From positions 32,241,382-32,305,381 of the forward strand of contig NC_083575.1 of the NCBI RefSeq assembly GCF_027579695.1: a stretch of DNA of 64,000 nt, given 5' to 3'. Under the pieces are notes generated by a model that saw only the letters and a list, made by a program, of their open reading frames with translations, was not told where the DNA came from and did no database searches. Positions 32,031 through 43,746 of the stretch are shown here, in pieces. Every line of letters begins with the position of its first letter. The stretch's first letter is position 1. Origin of the DNA: Neoarius graeffei (taxonomy: Eukaryota; Chordata; Actinopteri; Siluriformes; Ariidae). The position numbers were made by a program, and so were the translations under genes.

Positions 32031-33618
32031 CAGTGGTGCTTGAAAGTTTGTGAACCCTTTAGAATTTTCTATATTTCTGCATAAATATGAGCTAAAACAT
32101 CATCAGATTTTCACACAAGTCCTAAAAGTAGATAAAGAGAACCCCATTAAACAAATGAGACAAAATATTATACTTGGTCATTTATTTATTGAGGAAAATG
32201 ATCCAATATTACATATCTGTGAGTGGCAAAAGTATGTGAACCTTTGCTTTCAGTATCTGGTGTGACCCCCTTGTGCAGCAATAACTGCAACTAAATGTTT
32301 CTGGTAACTGTTGATCAGTCCTGCACACTGGCTTGGAGAAATTTTAGCCCATTCCTGTGTACAGAACAGCTTCAACTCTGGGATGTTGGTGGGTTTCCTC
32401 ACATGAACTGCTTGCTTCAGGTCCTTCCACAGCATTTCGTTTGGATTAAGGTCAGGACTTTGACTTGGGCATTCCAAAACATTAACTTTATTCTTCTTTA
32501 ACCATTCTTTGGTAGAACAACTTGTGTGCTTAGGATCGTTGCCTTGCTGCATGACCCACCTTCTCTTGATATTCAGTTCATGGACAGATGTCCTGATATT
32601 TTCCTTTAGAATTTGCTGGTATTATTCAGAATTCATTGTTCCATCAATGATGGCAAGTCGTCCTGGCCCAGGTGCAGCAAAACAGGCCCAAACCATGATA
32701 CTACTACCACCACCACCGAGTTTCACAGATGGGATAATGTTCTTCTGCTGGAATGCAGTGTTTTTCTTTTCTCCAAACATAATGCTTCTCATTTAAACCA
32801 AAAAGTTCTATTTTGGTCTCATCTGTCCACAAAACATTTTTCCAATAGCCTTCTGGCTTGTCCATGTGATCTTTAGCAAACTGCAGATGAGCAGCAATGT
32901 TCTTTTTGAAGAGCAGTCACTTTCTCCTTGCAACCCTGCCATGCACACCATTGTTGTTCAGTGTTCTCCAGATGGTGGACTCATGAACAGTAACATTAGT
33001 CAATGTGAGAAAGGCCTTCAGTTGCTTAGAAGTTTCCCTGGGGTCCATTGTGACCTCGTGATCTTTGTTGGTCAACCACTCCTGGGGAGGGTAACGATGA
33101 TCTTGAATTTCCTCCATTTGTACAAAATCTGTCTGACGGTGGATTGGTGGAGTCCATACTCTTTAGAGATGGTTTTGTAACCTTTTCCAACGTGATGAGC
33201 ATCAACAACGCTTTTTCTGAGATCCTCAGAAATCTCCTTTGTTCATGCCATGATACACTTCCACAAACATGTGTTGTGAAGATCAGACTTTGATAGATCC
33301 CTGTTCTTTAACTAAAACAAGGTACCCACTCACACCTGATTGTCATCCCATTGATTGAAAACACCTGACTCTAATTTCACCTTCAAATTAGCTGCTAATC
33401 CTAGAGGTTCACATACTTTTGCCACTCACAGATATGTAATATTGGATCATTTTCCTCAATAAATAAATGACCAAGTATAATATTTTTGTCTCATTTGTTT
33501 AACTGGGTTCTTTTTATCTACTTTTAGGACTTGTGTGAAAATTTGATGATGTTTTAGGTCATATTTATGCAGAAATATAGAAAATTCTAAAGGGTTCACA
33601 AACTTTCAAGCACCACTG
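32031..33618 (-). mobile_element. Tc1-like transposon, both ends present (family A, copy 1)
   Basis: TA dinucleotides flank CAGTGGTGCTTGAAAGTTTG (left) and CAAACTTTCAAGCACCACTG (right). Long terminal repeats of about 200 bp are inverted copies of each other, with the inner AGTGGCAAAAGTATGTGAAC motif. 1588 bp, the usual Tc1 size. A second copy is at 51153-52760. Confidence 0.96.
32250..33251 (-). pseudogene. Tc1-like transposase, multiply broken (family A)
   Basis: The start Met would be at 33251, but the third codon is TGA. Only the last part (32552-32250) is a clean frame: MQQGNDPKHTSCSTKEWLKK, then [20 protein letters not shown] and AAQGGHTRY. In MQQGNDP the second catalytic Asp sits after an inserted or altered residue (MQQDNDP in copy 2), so the triad is compromised. 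The HTH region and first Asp are in other frames. About 334 codon lengths, as usual for the family. Confidence 0.92.
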
Positions 33619-34079
33619 TAGCTACTACCTGAGATGAGAGGAAATAAAACAATTTGCATGTTAAGTTGCAACTCATAAGCATTTACAATGGAAACTATCA
33701 GGCTACTATGGTAAATGCAGTGCATATGCTTAATCAAGTGCAAAATTAATTATTCACATGACATTAATATGAAAATGGACCACTATATAAGAGCATTAAC
33801 ATAATCCTGACTAAGTACTTAGCCTAACAAATAAAACAAAGCCTGATTCAAATATTGAATTACAAATTGTACACTCAATATGAACAATGCACAACTATTA
33901 AATACATAAACATATCAGTGAGATTTAACAAGAACAGAGATGAAATTATAGCCTGTGCAATTCAATGGGATACTTAATTTCATTCTGACAAGTGTCTCAA
34001 AATCAGGATGGCACGATCAGATTTGTTGTTGATTCAGCTAGTTGGAGTGCATAAAAGTTGTTTGCTTTAATGCATGTTA

Positions 34080-34129
34080 CTGTCTGCTGTTTTATGTCCT
34101 CAGTATCAAGGACATAAAGCAGCAGACAG
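34080..34129. other. Hairpin with 21-bp stem and 8-nt loop
   Basis: CTGTCTGCTGTTTTATGTCC(T) pairs with (A)GGACATAAAGCAGCAGACAG with one mismatch; the loop is CAGTATCA. It could be a small foldback element or a short RNA hairpin. Nothing in the flanks decides. Confidence 0.75.
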
Positions 34130-35831
34130 ACATCTTGTATTCTCCTCCATATGGCATCACTAGAGATTGGATTTTTTCCTTTGATTTGTGGCAGATTTGT
34201 ACTGAGGAGCTCTCTGTTTGTGTCAACTGCAATGGGTTATACAAGACCCTCTACAATTGTGTGGGCCTTTTTGTATTTGCAATGTGATGAGAGTTTATAT
34301 GATGCACAAATCCCATTGCTTTCTTTTCAAAATTTTGATAGGCTTGTTTTTATGTTGTGTTTATATAACTCACCACACAAAACTGTGGTTTAAACAAACC
34401 ATGCTTGTCTTCTGTGTATTGTAGGTGCAATTGCATTATTAAATCAGTCTCATACAGTCTCATAAAATATCAGTTCATTAATTTTGCTAATCAATATTTC
34501 TATTAATTATTAAATTAATGAATGAATTACTCTAGTGATACACTAGATCAGTAAAGGCAATGTGAATTCTTTGATGGCAGAGGATGGCTTCAAGTAATAC
34601 TGCAGCAAAACAGACAAGACAGTTTCTTGTAAAATATCTAATTAATTAAAATGACAAAATCAAGTGAGGATAATACTGGTCAGGTACAATCAATAATATT
34701 AGCAACAGTTTAACAATCAAGGCACAAAATGGTGATATGGGGAGGGGGGCCGTAGGTGCTCTGTGTGACTGATTAAACAAAGGATTTTCACAAAGGATTA
34801 GCTTAGTCATCCAATGACCTAATCACCCCCAAGTTTACTGAAGTCTGAATGCTGAGGTTTGTACAATGATGCGTGGTAAGAGGGTGTTAGAGAGAGAGAG
34901 AGAGACAGAGGTAAAGAGAGATAGGGCATGCAAAATCTATCTACCAGATTAAAACTAAGAAATACAATAACACATGATCAAACCAAAGCTATGTGATTAT
35001 TGTGTGCACACTTGAAAACAACCTTAGGTTTAAGTAACACTTTTCACATAAACCAATCAAGCTAAAACTAATGTTGCCCAAATGCCAACCTTGCTTGGGA
35101 CCGCTCTTGCGTGGTGGCTGAAGGAGCTCGTCGATGAGCCTCCATTTCTGTGTATTTTTCTGAAGAGTGCAGCACACAGTTTCAATTCAGTTTAATCTGC
35201 TATGTTGCAGAAGTCCTTCCCATGCAGGATCTCATTGATCCAGAAGGTCCTTGGTCAATCATTCGTTGGCTGAAGACATGGAGGGAACTGCTCACCTCTA
35301 TTCTTCCTAATTTGCATTACAGTGTAGTAATAACGGTAACCAGTTTCAAACACAACAAAAGCGAAACAACACGACTGAGGTACTTTTAACCGTGCCCAGT
35401 GATCCGTACAACAATGCATGTTTGTTCCTTTGTTTCTTCATTTCTGTCTGCAGGTAGTAGTGTCTCTTTAGTACCAATGGTGAATTGGTCAGAGATAGCG
35501 AAATTCGCTCAGATCACCCAATTTATAGGTGAGCTTTCATCATGATTCACAGTAGTACGCTACCCAATCGTGGTGCAGTGAAAGATGAGATGGATATTGT
35601 CCGGGGCAGGAAGTGAGGGAGTTATGGGAGACATAGTTGCGGAGATGTGCTGTACCTACAGTATGTAAAGCCATATTTTATGTATTCAATTCTTGAGAAA
35701 GACAGAATTTCACTGTCTATCCATGTAAACACCAATTTGTACAGATAAATTTGTGCCAAAATTTACAGAATTTGACTGGCTAACATGACAGAATTTTTTA
35801 CTAGCTGTCAACACCTATGGGGGCATTCTTT

Positions 35832-35848
35832 ATCACTCACTCACTCAC

Positions 35849-35895
<47 letters not shown>
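35832..35895. repeat. (TCAC)n(TCAA)n tetranucleotide microsatellite
   Basis: About four TCAC units followed by about eleven TCAA units. Confidence 0.95.
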
Positions 35896-35896
<1 letters not shown>

Positions 35897-36260
35897 CTGA
35901 GTAATTGAGTAAGGGAAATTGTGGCTGGTATAATGGAGCCAAATTGATGGAAAAGGACAGCATAGATATGTGAGGCATTTATTTTGTAGACCCAACCCAA
36001 TTAATTAATTTTTACTTTTTTGAAACTATACCATTTGCATTTAGTATTTTTTTTTTTTTCTTCACAGCAATCCATGATCCAATCGTAAAAGGCCAGTGAG
36101 TCACTTTTTGGTCACAAACCACCAATTAAGAAAGACTGCTAGACTGTACCTATAGTAATGATATGGAACTGTGACAATTCAGATGGGAAAGCTGTTTCTT
36201 GCTGGAGACTGGCTGTAGCTCCACAGCTCTGTAACTGAATGCATCATTTATGCAGAAATA

Positions 36261-37863
36261 CAACCCCGATTCCAAAAAAGTTGGGACAAAGTACAAATTG
36301 TAAATAAAAACAGAATGCAATGATGTGGAAGTTTCAAAATTCCATATTTTATTCAGAATAGAACATAGATGACATATCAAATGTTTAAATTGAGAAAATG
36401 TATCATTTAAAGAGAAAAATTAGGTGATTTTAAATTTCATGACAACAACACATCTCAAAAAAGTTGGGACAAGGCCATGTTTACCACTGTGAGACATCCC
36501 CTTTTCTCTTTACAACAGTCTGTAAACGTCTGGGGACTGAGGAGACAAGTTGCTCAAGTTTAGGGATAGGAATGTTAACCCATTCTTGTCTAATGTAGGA
36601 TTCTAGTTGCTCAACTGTCTTAGGTATTTTTTGTCGTATCTTCCGTTTTATGATGCGCCAAATGTTTTCTATGGGTGAAAGATCTGGACTGCAGGCTGGC
36701 CAGATCAGTACCCGGACCCTTCTTCTACGCAGCCATGATGCTGTAATTGATGCAGTATGTGGTTTGGCATTGTCATGTTGGAAAATGCAAGGTCTTCCCT
36801 GAAAGAGACATTGTCTGGATGGGAGCATATGTTGCTCTAGAACCTGGATATACCTTTCAGCATTGATGGTGTCTTTTCAGATGTGTAAGCTGCCCATGCC
36901 ACACACACTAATGCAACCCCATACCATCAGAGATGCAGGCTTCTGAACTGAGCGCTGATAACAACTTGGGTCGTCCTTCTCCTCTTTAGTCCGAATGACA
37001 CGGCGTCCCTGATTTCCATAAAGAACTTCAAAATTTTGATTCATCTGACCACAGAACAGTTTTCCACTTTGTCACAGTCCATTTTAAATGAGCCTTGGCC
37101 CAGAGAAGATGTCTGCACTTCTGGATCATGTTTAGATACGGCTTCTTCTTTGAACTATAGAGTTTTAGCTGGCAACGGCGGATGGCACGGTGAATTGTGT
37201 TCACAGAATGTTCTCTGGAAATATTCCTGAGCCCATTTTGTGATTTCCAATACAGAAGCATGCCTGTATGTGATGCAGTGCCGTCTAAGGGCCCGAAGAT
37301 CACGGGCACCCAGTATGGTTTTCCGGCCTTGACCCTTACGCACAGAGATTCTTCCAGATTCTCTGAATCTTTTGATGATATTATGCACTGTAGATGATGA
37401 TATCTTCAAACTCTTTGCAATTTTACACTGTCAAACTCCTTTCTGATATTGCTCCACTATTTGTCGGTGCAGAATTAGGGGGATTGGTGATCCTCTTCCC
37501 ATCTTTACTTCTGAGAGCCGCTGCCACTCCAAGCTGCTCTTTTTATACCCAGTCATATTAATGACTTATTGCCAATTGACCTAATGAGTTGCAATTTGGT
37601 CCTCCAGCTGTTCCTTTTTTGTACCTTTAACTTTTCCAGCCTCTTATTGCCCTGTCCCAACTTTTTTGAGATGTGTTGCTGTCATGAAATTTCAAATGAG
37701 CCAATATTTGGCATGAAATTTCAAAATGTCTCACTTTCGACATTTGATATGTTGTCTATGTTCTATTGTGAATACAATATCAGTTTTTGAGATTTGTAAA
37801 TTATTGCATTCCGTTTTTATTTACAATTTGTACTTTGTCCCAACTTTTTTGGAATCGGGGTTG
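36261..37863 (-). mobile_element. Tc1-like transposon, both ends present (family B)
   Basis: TA flanks CAACCCCGATTCCAAAAAAG (left) and TTTTTTGGAATCGGGGTTG (right). Inner repeats CCCAACTTTTTTGAGATGTG lie at both sides. 1603 bp. Same family as 15846-17403, and more distantly 46543-47883. Confidence 0.96.
36481..37502 (-). pseudogene. Tc1-like transposase, three frames (family B)
   Basis: The Met is at 37502. An HTH region is at 37409-37155 (ISSSTVHNIIKRFRESGRIS). The middle segment 37309-37028 has LLWAKAHLKW and VLWSDESKF (first catalytic Asp). The C-terminal segment 36828-36481 has FQHDNAKPHTASI (second Asp), SPDLSPIENIWRIIKRKIRQ (Glu, DD34E) and VVKRKGDVSQW before the TAA. Frame changes lie near 37170 and 37010 and between 37028 and 36830. 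About 340 codon lengths in total. The triad is intact but no continuous frame exists. Confidence 0.93.
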
Positions 37864-37984
37864 TATGAATATAATCACTATTTGCCAGCGCTACTGCTCC
37901 AGTTAATCCAAATGATTAGGACAAAGTGGATTATGTGATATCACACTATTGTGTGTTGTACAGTTTGCATGCCAGGTTTCAACA

Positions 37985-37986
<2 letters not shown>

Positions 37987-38030
<44 letters not shown>
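37987..38030. repeat. (GT)n microsatellite
   Basis: About 21 GT units. Confidence 0.97.
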
Positions 38031-38033
<3 letters not shown>

Positions 38034-38165
38034 CTACAGCCAATGGTTTGTATTTTGGCTGTTTGGTAGGAAGCAAATCTGAGAATGTAACAAAAGCAAA
38101 AGAGGATGATTTTTGCATCCGCATTTCTGATAGACATATCATAATGTGTTTTAACAACAACTCCC

Positions 38166-38535
38166 AGAATAATAATAAGAAGCCTTTATTTGTCACATGC
38201 ACACTGAAGCACAGTGAAATTCGTCCTCTGCATTTAACTCATCTGAAGCAGTGAACACACGCATGCACATACACACACATAACCAGAGCAGCGGGCAACT
38301 ATGTTACAGCACCTGGGGAGCAGTTGAGGGATATGTGCCTTATTCAAGGGCACTTCAACCAAGGTTACCCCATGTTAACCTAACTGCATGTCTTTGAACT
38401 GTGGGGGAAACCCACACAGACACGGGGAGAACATGCAAACTCCACACAGAAAGGCCCTCATCGGCCACTGGGCTTGAACCCAGAACCTTCTTGTTGTGAG
38501 GCAATAGTGCTAACCACTACATCACCATGCCGCCC
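38166..38535 (-). mobile_element. Composite SINE: tRNA-like head with LINE-type tail
   Basis: On the minus strand it starts GGGCGGCATGGTGATGTAG with A and B boxes (GGTTCAAGCCC). The shared SINE body follows, then a different central segment (AAGTGCCCTTGAATAAGGC). It ends GTGACAAATAAAGGCTTCTT and an ATT tail, which resembles the 3' end of fish L2-type LINEs. No clear target-site duplication. The different tail separates it from the 13105 family. Confidence 0.85.
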
Positions 38536-39042
38536 ATTGAATAAAATCCAATCTTAGCATATGTGCCATAGGAATATAATAACACCCTCTGACACACACA
38601 CACTTTCAGCACTGCGGTCATTTTCTCATTTTCTGAGCTAGGACCTGATAAAAATAGCATTCATATCTGAGCCGGCACTCTGGGACCCAGCGTTCTCTGA
38701 TTACACCTCAGCGTCCCAGAGCAAATGTAACTGTGGGAGTCACTCCCAAGGAAAACTTTATAAAATGTGTGCTTTCACAACCACGACTCAGCTGCAGTCT
38801 TCAGCCTCTAGCATGATCACATCCTAGTGTCAGGGCCATGCCCACTGGAGAGAAGTGTTATTGCTTTGGTTAATTAGGGTGAATGAGGGGGAAAACTAGG
38901 TAGCCCTTGAGAGCTGATCACCCAAGGCAAAAGCATAGGTGTATTAAAGAAATATTTCACACTGATTTGCAAAAATTGCTAATTCTTTTATTTTTTGTAT
39001 AAAACCTTTGTTTACACATGAGATTAAGACAAGTAATGGGTC

Positions 39043-39373
39043 TTTTCTTCTTTTTTTGGCTGCTCCCATTAGGGGCTCCCAAAGTGGATCCTGATTCACA
39101 TATTCGATTTGGCATAGGATTTTACACCGGATGCCCTTCCTGACGCAACCCTCCCCAATCTATTCAGGCTTGGGACTGGTACTAAGTATGCACTGGCTTG
39201 TGCAATCCCAGTGGCTGGGTATTTTAACCAGAGCACCCGGAGGAAACCCCATACATACACAGAGAGAATATGCAAACTCCATATAGAAAGGCCCCCACTG
39301 GCCATGAGGTTCGAACCTGGAACCTTCTTGCTGTGAGGTGACAATGCTAACGACTACACCACAGTGCCACCCT
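39043..39373 (-). mobile_element. SINE of a third tail type, 12-bp TSD
   Basis: On the minus strand: head GGTGGCACTGTGGTGTAG, B box GGTTCGAACC, then TGCGTCAGGAAGGGCATCCG and a tail ending in GGGAGCAGCC plus A-rich sequence. Flanked by AAGTAATGGGTC (39031-39042 and 39374-39385). It shares the head but not the tail with the 13105 and 38166 families. Confidence 0.93.
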
Positions 39374-39385
39374 AAGTAATGGGTC

Positions 39386-40402
39386 ATATAAATGTTCATA
39401 TTGTTTCTTATTACCTAATTGTTGGGCATGCATACAGTCCTGCCTCTTTTTATGTTCTTTGCTAGAACAGGTTGAATATCAAAGACTTATCTTCTCACAG
39501 GTACAACATCTTGTCTTTCTGTCACTCTCTGTCTATGTTACTACTTCATTCGACAAGCAGGTCCGTCAGGTTGGATCTATAAAATAAGTGTCTCACTCAT
39601 CCATGCTGCCCTTGTCCATTAATGTGGCTCGGTTACACCAACCACAAGTGCCGTTACTCAGTACTGATTGAAAATGTTGAGTTTAGCCTGTAGGATATTA
39701 TACAGTTAACAAACGTCAGTTACACTACAGACAAAGAGCAAGCTCACTGTGCCATAGTTATGGAAGTTCAGTGCATGCTCCTGTAAACCCACACTTTTAT
39801 GATTTGTTGGATAATTGGTGCAACATTTCTTTCCTACCTCCTCTGAAGATATTGGAGAGAGTTACTTTTGCATTTGTGCAAACTTTGTGGCTTTATTTTA
39901 GCCCAAATTATTCACTTTTCATCACCAATAAAGCTTATCAAACAATGGCTGTTTCAGTTAGAGAGATTTTCCTTCATGCTGAAATGGAACCCTCCCCACA
40001 GGTTCCTCTTTGAGTTCCTAACTCCCTCAAGGCACACAGAATCAATGCAAGATGCAAAATTAAAACCAGACCTTATTATATCATTATGGTAGCTGGTCCA
40101 CTTCACTTTCATTAACATTAATGCATGCAAATGAGCAGCTGATGGAAGGTGTTGTAGATTTAGTTATGGATGGTTTATTTCTCACCTTCCTTCTCACCTT
40201 GATCTAAGTGAATTCATTCACACCATAATGCATAATGTACAGTGGATTAACAAATAAATAAATAAATAAATAAAATTAGAGACCAAGAGAAAGGGTGTTC
40301 TTTCGCAAGCGCTATGGTTTAATTTATCCCATATTAGTAGTATTATCTTTTGATATGCTTTGCTTAAAGTGGATAAATAGATAAAGTGGGCAAGCCTGCA
40401 AA

Positions 40403-40433
<31 letters not shown>

Positions 40434-40703
40434 TTAAAAATCCAAATTATTCTTTCTTACTTCTTGTTCGCTCTCTTTGTTTTTGCATATACTTCCCTTT
40501 TGCTACACCCAGCACAACAATTGCTATTTTTCAGGGATGACTGATGACGTTGGAATTTCATTCATGGACCTGTTGTGAACTCCACTGTTTTGGAGTTGCT
40601 AGGGCAACCAGGTATAAACAGACCATGGTGGCATGTTAAGTTTCAGCTTAGAGCACAGCAGAGAGAAAAAAAAAACAGCATGGAAAGGTTAAACAAAGAG
40701 TTT
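39386..40703. other. AT-rich stretch; no gene supported
   Basis: Microsatellites (AAAT)n at 40250-40274 and (AC)n at 40409-40434. Frames such as 39771-40013 have no recognisable domain. Confidence 0.5.
40409..40434. repeat. (AC)n microsatellite
   Basis: About 13 AC units. Confidence 0.95.
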
Positions 40704-41037
40704 CAGTTGCAAAAGTATTCATCTCCCTTGGTGTTTGTCCTGTTTTGTCTCATTACAAGCTGGAATTAATATGGAGTTTTGGAGGGTTAGCACCATTTGA
40801 TTTACACAATATGCCTACCACTTTAAAGGTGCAATTTTTTAAAAATTGTGATACAAACAATAATTAAGATGAAAAACAGAAATCTGGAGTGTGCATAGGT
40901 ATTCACCCCTTTCATATGAAACCCCTAAATAAGAGCTGGTCCAACCAATTAACTTCATAAGTCACATAATTAGTTGATTAAGAGCCACCTGTGTGCAATC
41001 AAAGTGTCACATGAACTGTCACATCATGTCTGTATAA

Positions 41038-41532
41038 TGCTGCGTTCATGTGCTATGGGAAGATAATATTTTCCAGTTGGGAAGTGGTATTTACCAGTGT
41101 GTTGTGTTCACATGCTTTTGTTGTTGTTGACAAAGGACGCGGACTGCGAGTTAGCAATAGTTAGTTAGCTATCGTTAGCAATAGCATCTGCTCTGGATAG
41201 GTAAAAACAAACCATAACACATTTTTAAAGGAAACGGATTTCTAACGTATTATATTACACTTGTTAATGACGCAACATTTCATAGACACCAAAAACTACC
41301 CACTAGTACTAGTAAAAAAAACTTTAGTAGCGTACAATGATTATCATTCAAGTGTCTTGTACCGCTCGCCGCCATGTTGAAAAGGTTAAAGTTCATCTCA
41401 TCTCGGCAACTCGTGTATCAAAAATTTCTACGAGTTGCCCAGTGGAAAATACCACAAGAGGGGGCGTTCATGTGTGCTTTCCATGTTGGCGTTTGGTATT
41501 TACCATATTTCCCATAGCACATGAACGCACCA
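41038..41532. mobile_element. Non-autonomous TIR element with TAA TSD (PIF/Harbinger-like)
   Basis: The left end TGCTGCGTTCATGTGCTATG and reverse-complemented right end TGGTGCGTTCATGTGCTATG match at 19 of 20, continuing in GGGAA. The trinucleotide TAA flanks both sides (41035-41037 and 41533-41535), and removing the insert restores the Tc1 sequence TCTGTATAAATCAACCTG. A 3-bp TWA duplication is typical of PIF/Harbinger. No transposase inside. Confidence 0.88.
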
Positions 41533-41587
41533 TAAATCAACCTGTTCTGGAAGGACCCTGACTCTGCAACACTACTAAGCAAGCAAC

Positions 41588-42464
41588 ATGAAAACGAAGG
41601 AACACTCCAAACAGGTCAGAGACAAAGTTGTGGAGAAGTATGGATCAGGGTTGGGCTATAAAAAAATATCCCAAACTTTGAATATCCCATGGAGCACCAT
41701 TAAACCCATTAGAGCAAAATGGAAAGAATATGGCACCTGACAAGAGAAGGCCACCCATCAAAACTCACAGAATGGGCAAGGAGGGCATTAATCAGAGATG
41801 CAACAAAGACACCAAAAAAAAAAAGACACCAGAGAAAAAAAATTGCTTAAAGAAATAAAAATAAGAAAACACGTTTGGAGCTTGTCTAACAGCATATGGC
41901 AGACTCCACAAACACATGGAAGAAGATTCTCTGGTCCAGTGAGGCTAAAATTGAACTTTTTGGCCATCATGGGAAACATCATGTGTGGTGCAAACCCAAC
42001 ACCCTGAGAACACCATTCCTACAGTGAAGCATGGTAGTGGCAGTATCCTGCTATGGGGGTGTTTTTCATCTGCAGGGACAGGAAAGCTAGTCAGGATTGA
42101 AGAAAAGATGGATGGCACTAAATATAGGGCAATTCTGGAGGAAAACCTGTTTGAGTTGGCCAGAAGTTTGAGACTGGGATGAAGGTTCACATTCCAGTAG
42201 GGCAATGATCCTAAACATAGTGTTAAAGCTACACTGGAGTGGTTTAAAGGGAAACATTTAAATGTCTTGGAATGGCCTAGTCAAATTCCAGAACTCAATC
42301 CAATTGAGAATCTGTGGCATAATTTGAAGATTGCTGTACACCAATGCAACCCATCTAACTTGAAGGAGTTGGAGCAGTGGCTAGATGTACTAAGCTAATA
42401 GAGACATACCCCCAAGAGACTTGCAGCTTTAATTGCAGCAAAAGGTGGCTTTACAAAGTATTGA
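41588..42464 (+). pseudogene. Tc1-like transposase, degenerate (family C)
   Basis: Starts MKTKEHSKQVRDKVVEKYG (HTH region) and continues IPWSTIKPIRAKWKEYGT, then a stop. Later pieces read [20 protein letters not shown] and [20 protein letters not shown] (41985-42182). A stop follows in the segment that should hold the second catalytic Asp (FQ-stop-GNDPKHS). The end is AAKGGFTKY before the TGA. An A-rich run at 41813-41842 has further scrambled the frame. About 290 codon lengths. Confidence 0.88.
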
Positions 42465-42914
42465 CTTGGGGGGTAAATACCTCTGCACACTCCAGATTTC
42501 TGTTTTGTCATCTTAATTATTGTTTGTGTCATCATAAAAACAATTTGCACCTTTAAAATGGTATGCTTGTTGTGTAAATCAAATGGTGCTAACTCCCCAA
42601 AAATCCATTTTAATTCCAGTTTGTAATGCGACAAAACAGGACAAACACCAAGAGGGATGAATACTTCTGCAAGACACTGGATCCATGTTCCCACATTATT
42701 CGCACAAAAAGTTGGAATTATCTCTCATAGGCTGTTTATTGTTCACTGGCAAGCTCAATCAGAGCTCACTGTGGATTTGCAGATTACAGTTTTACAGATT
42801 ATGTAACAATAACACTCATAAACCACCTGTCTATTCAAAATCACAAAGGTGTAAATCTTAAATTTTCTGAAGAATTTATCTATCTGTCTCTCTATCTACA
42901 CAATGTGGTGAAGG

Positions 42915-43378
42915 GTTTATTTACACCTGACCATTACACCCATATGTGGGCCTTCAGCAAATTTTTTGCCACAAAGTCAGAAATCCACAATTGTTTAGGA
43001 TGTCTCTGTATGCTGTTGAATTACAATCTCTGTTCATTGAAACTAAGGGGCCCAAATATGTTCCAGCATGACAATGCTCTTGTGCACAAAGCGAGAGCAC
43101 AATAAAGACATGGTTTGTCAAGGTTGGAGTGGAAAAACTATAGGGCTGACCTCAACCCCACTGAACACCTGTGGGATAAATTGGATTAAATATGGTTGAA
43201 TGGGCAAATCCCCACAGCCACATTCCAAAATCTAGTGAAAAGCCTTCCAGATGAGTTAAGGTTATTATAAGAGCAAAGGAGGGTGGGGGTGGGGGGTTCT
43301 AAATATGGAATGTGATTATCAAAAAGCACATAAGGTTGCAATGATCAGGTGTCTAAAATATTTGGCCATATACTGTAT
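42915..43378 (+). mobile_element. Tc1-like deletion derivative (family D)
   Basis: The left part has ACACCTGACCATTACACCCA and ATATGTGGGCC; the right end, reverse complemented, reads ATATGGCCAAATATTTTAGA and CACCTGATCATTGCAACC, the terminal repeat of another Tc1 family. Between them, GGGGCCCAAATATG joins the left region directly to the C-terminal transposase code (FQHDNALVHKARAQ, then LNPTEHLWDKLD), so the N-terminal two-thirds is deleted. Confidence 0.8.
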
Positions 43379-43379
43379 C

Positions 43380-43691
43380 TACCAGGAGTGCTCTTTTTTT
43401 GTCTCTTTTTGAGGCATGGTTGTGAGGAAGGCTGCTTGATTTATAGTTTAATAGTTCCCCTTCTACCCGTATGATGTTTTAGCATTATTTTTTTATTGTT
43501 ATTAATGCTACATTGATATGGTTGCCTTATTTAATTTTTATATTTACTTGCCGGCCTTATGTTTTATTCCATGTTTTCCTTTTTGTTTGGGGACCATGGG
43601 ATGATTCTGCACTTTAAATAAATTGAATTGAAGTTTTTTTTTACTGATATTAAGAAGATTTCCTGAAAGCAGAAGCATCCAATGTGGCTAT

Positions 43692-43746
<55 letters not shown>

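Larger units (their letters stand above)
33621..36258. other. AT-rich stretch; hairpin and tetranucleotide repeat, no gene
   Basis: Contains a 21-bp stem hairpin (34080-34129), a GA-rich run near 34894-34910 and a (TCAC/TCAA)n repeat at 35832-35895. Frames such as 34042-34287 and 35150-35389 have no recognisable domain. Confidence 0.5.
40704..42679 (+). mobile_element. Tc1-like transposon (family C) with nested MITE
   Basis: Ends CAGTTGCAAAAGTATTCATC and the reverse complement of GATGAATACTTCTGCAAGAC, with the inner repeat GTGTTTGTCCTGTTTTGTC. The full element is 1976 bp because a 495-bp TIR element sits at 41038-41532; without it the length is about 1.48 kb. Same family as 1369-2060. Confidence 0.92.
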
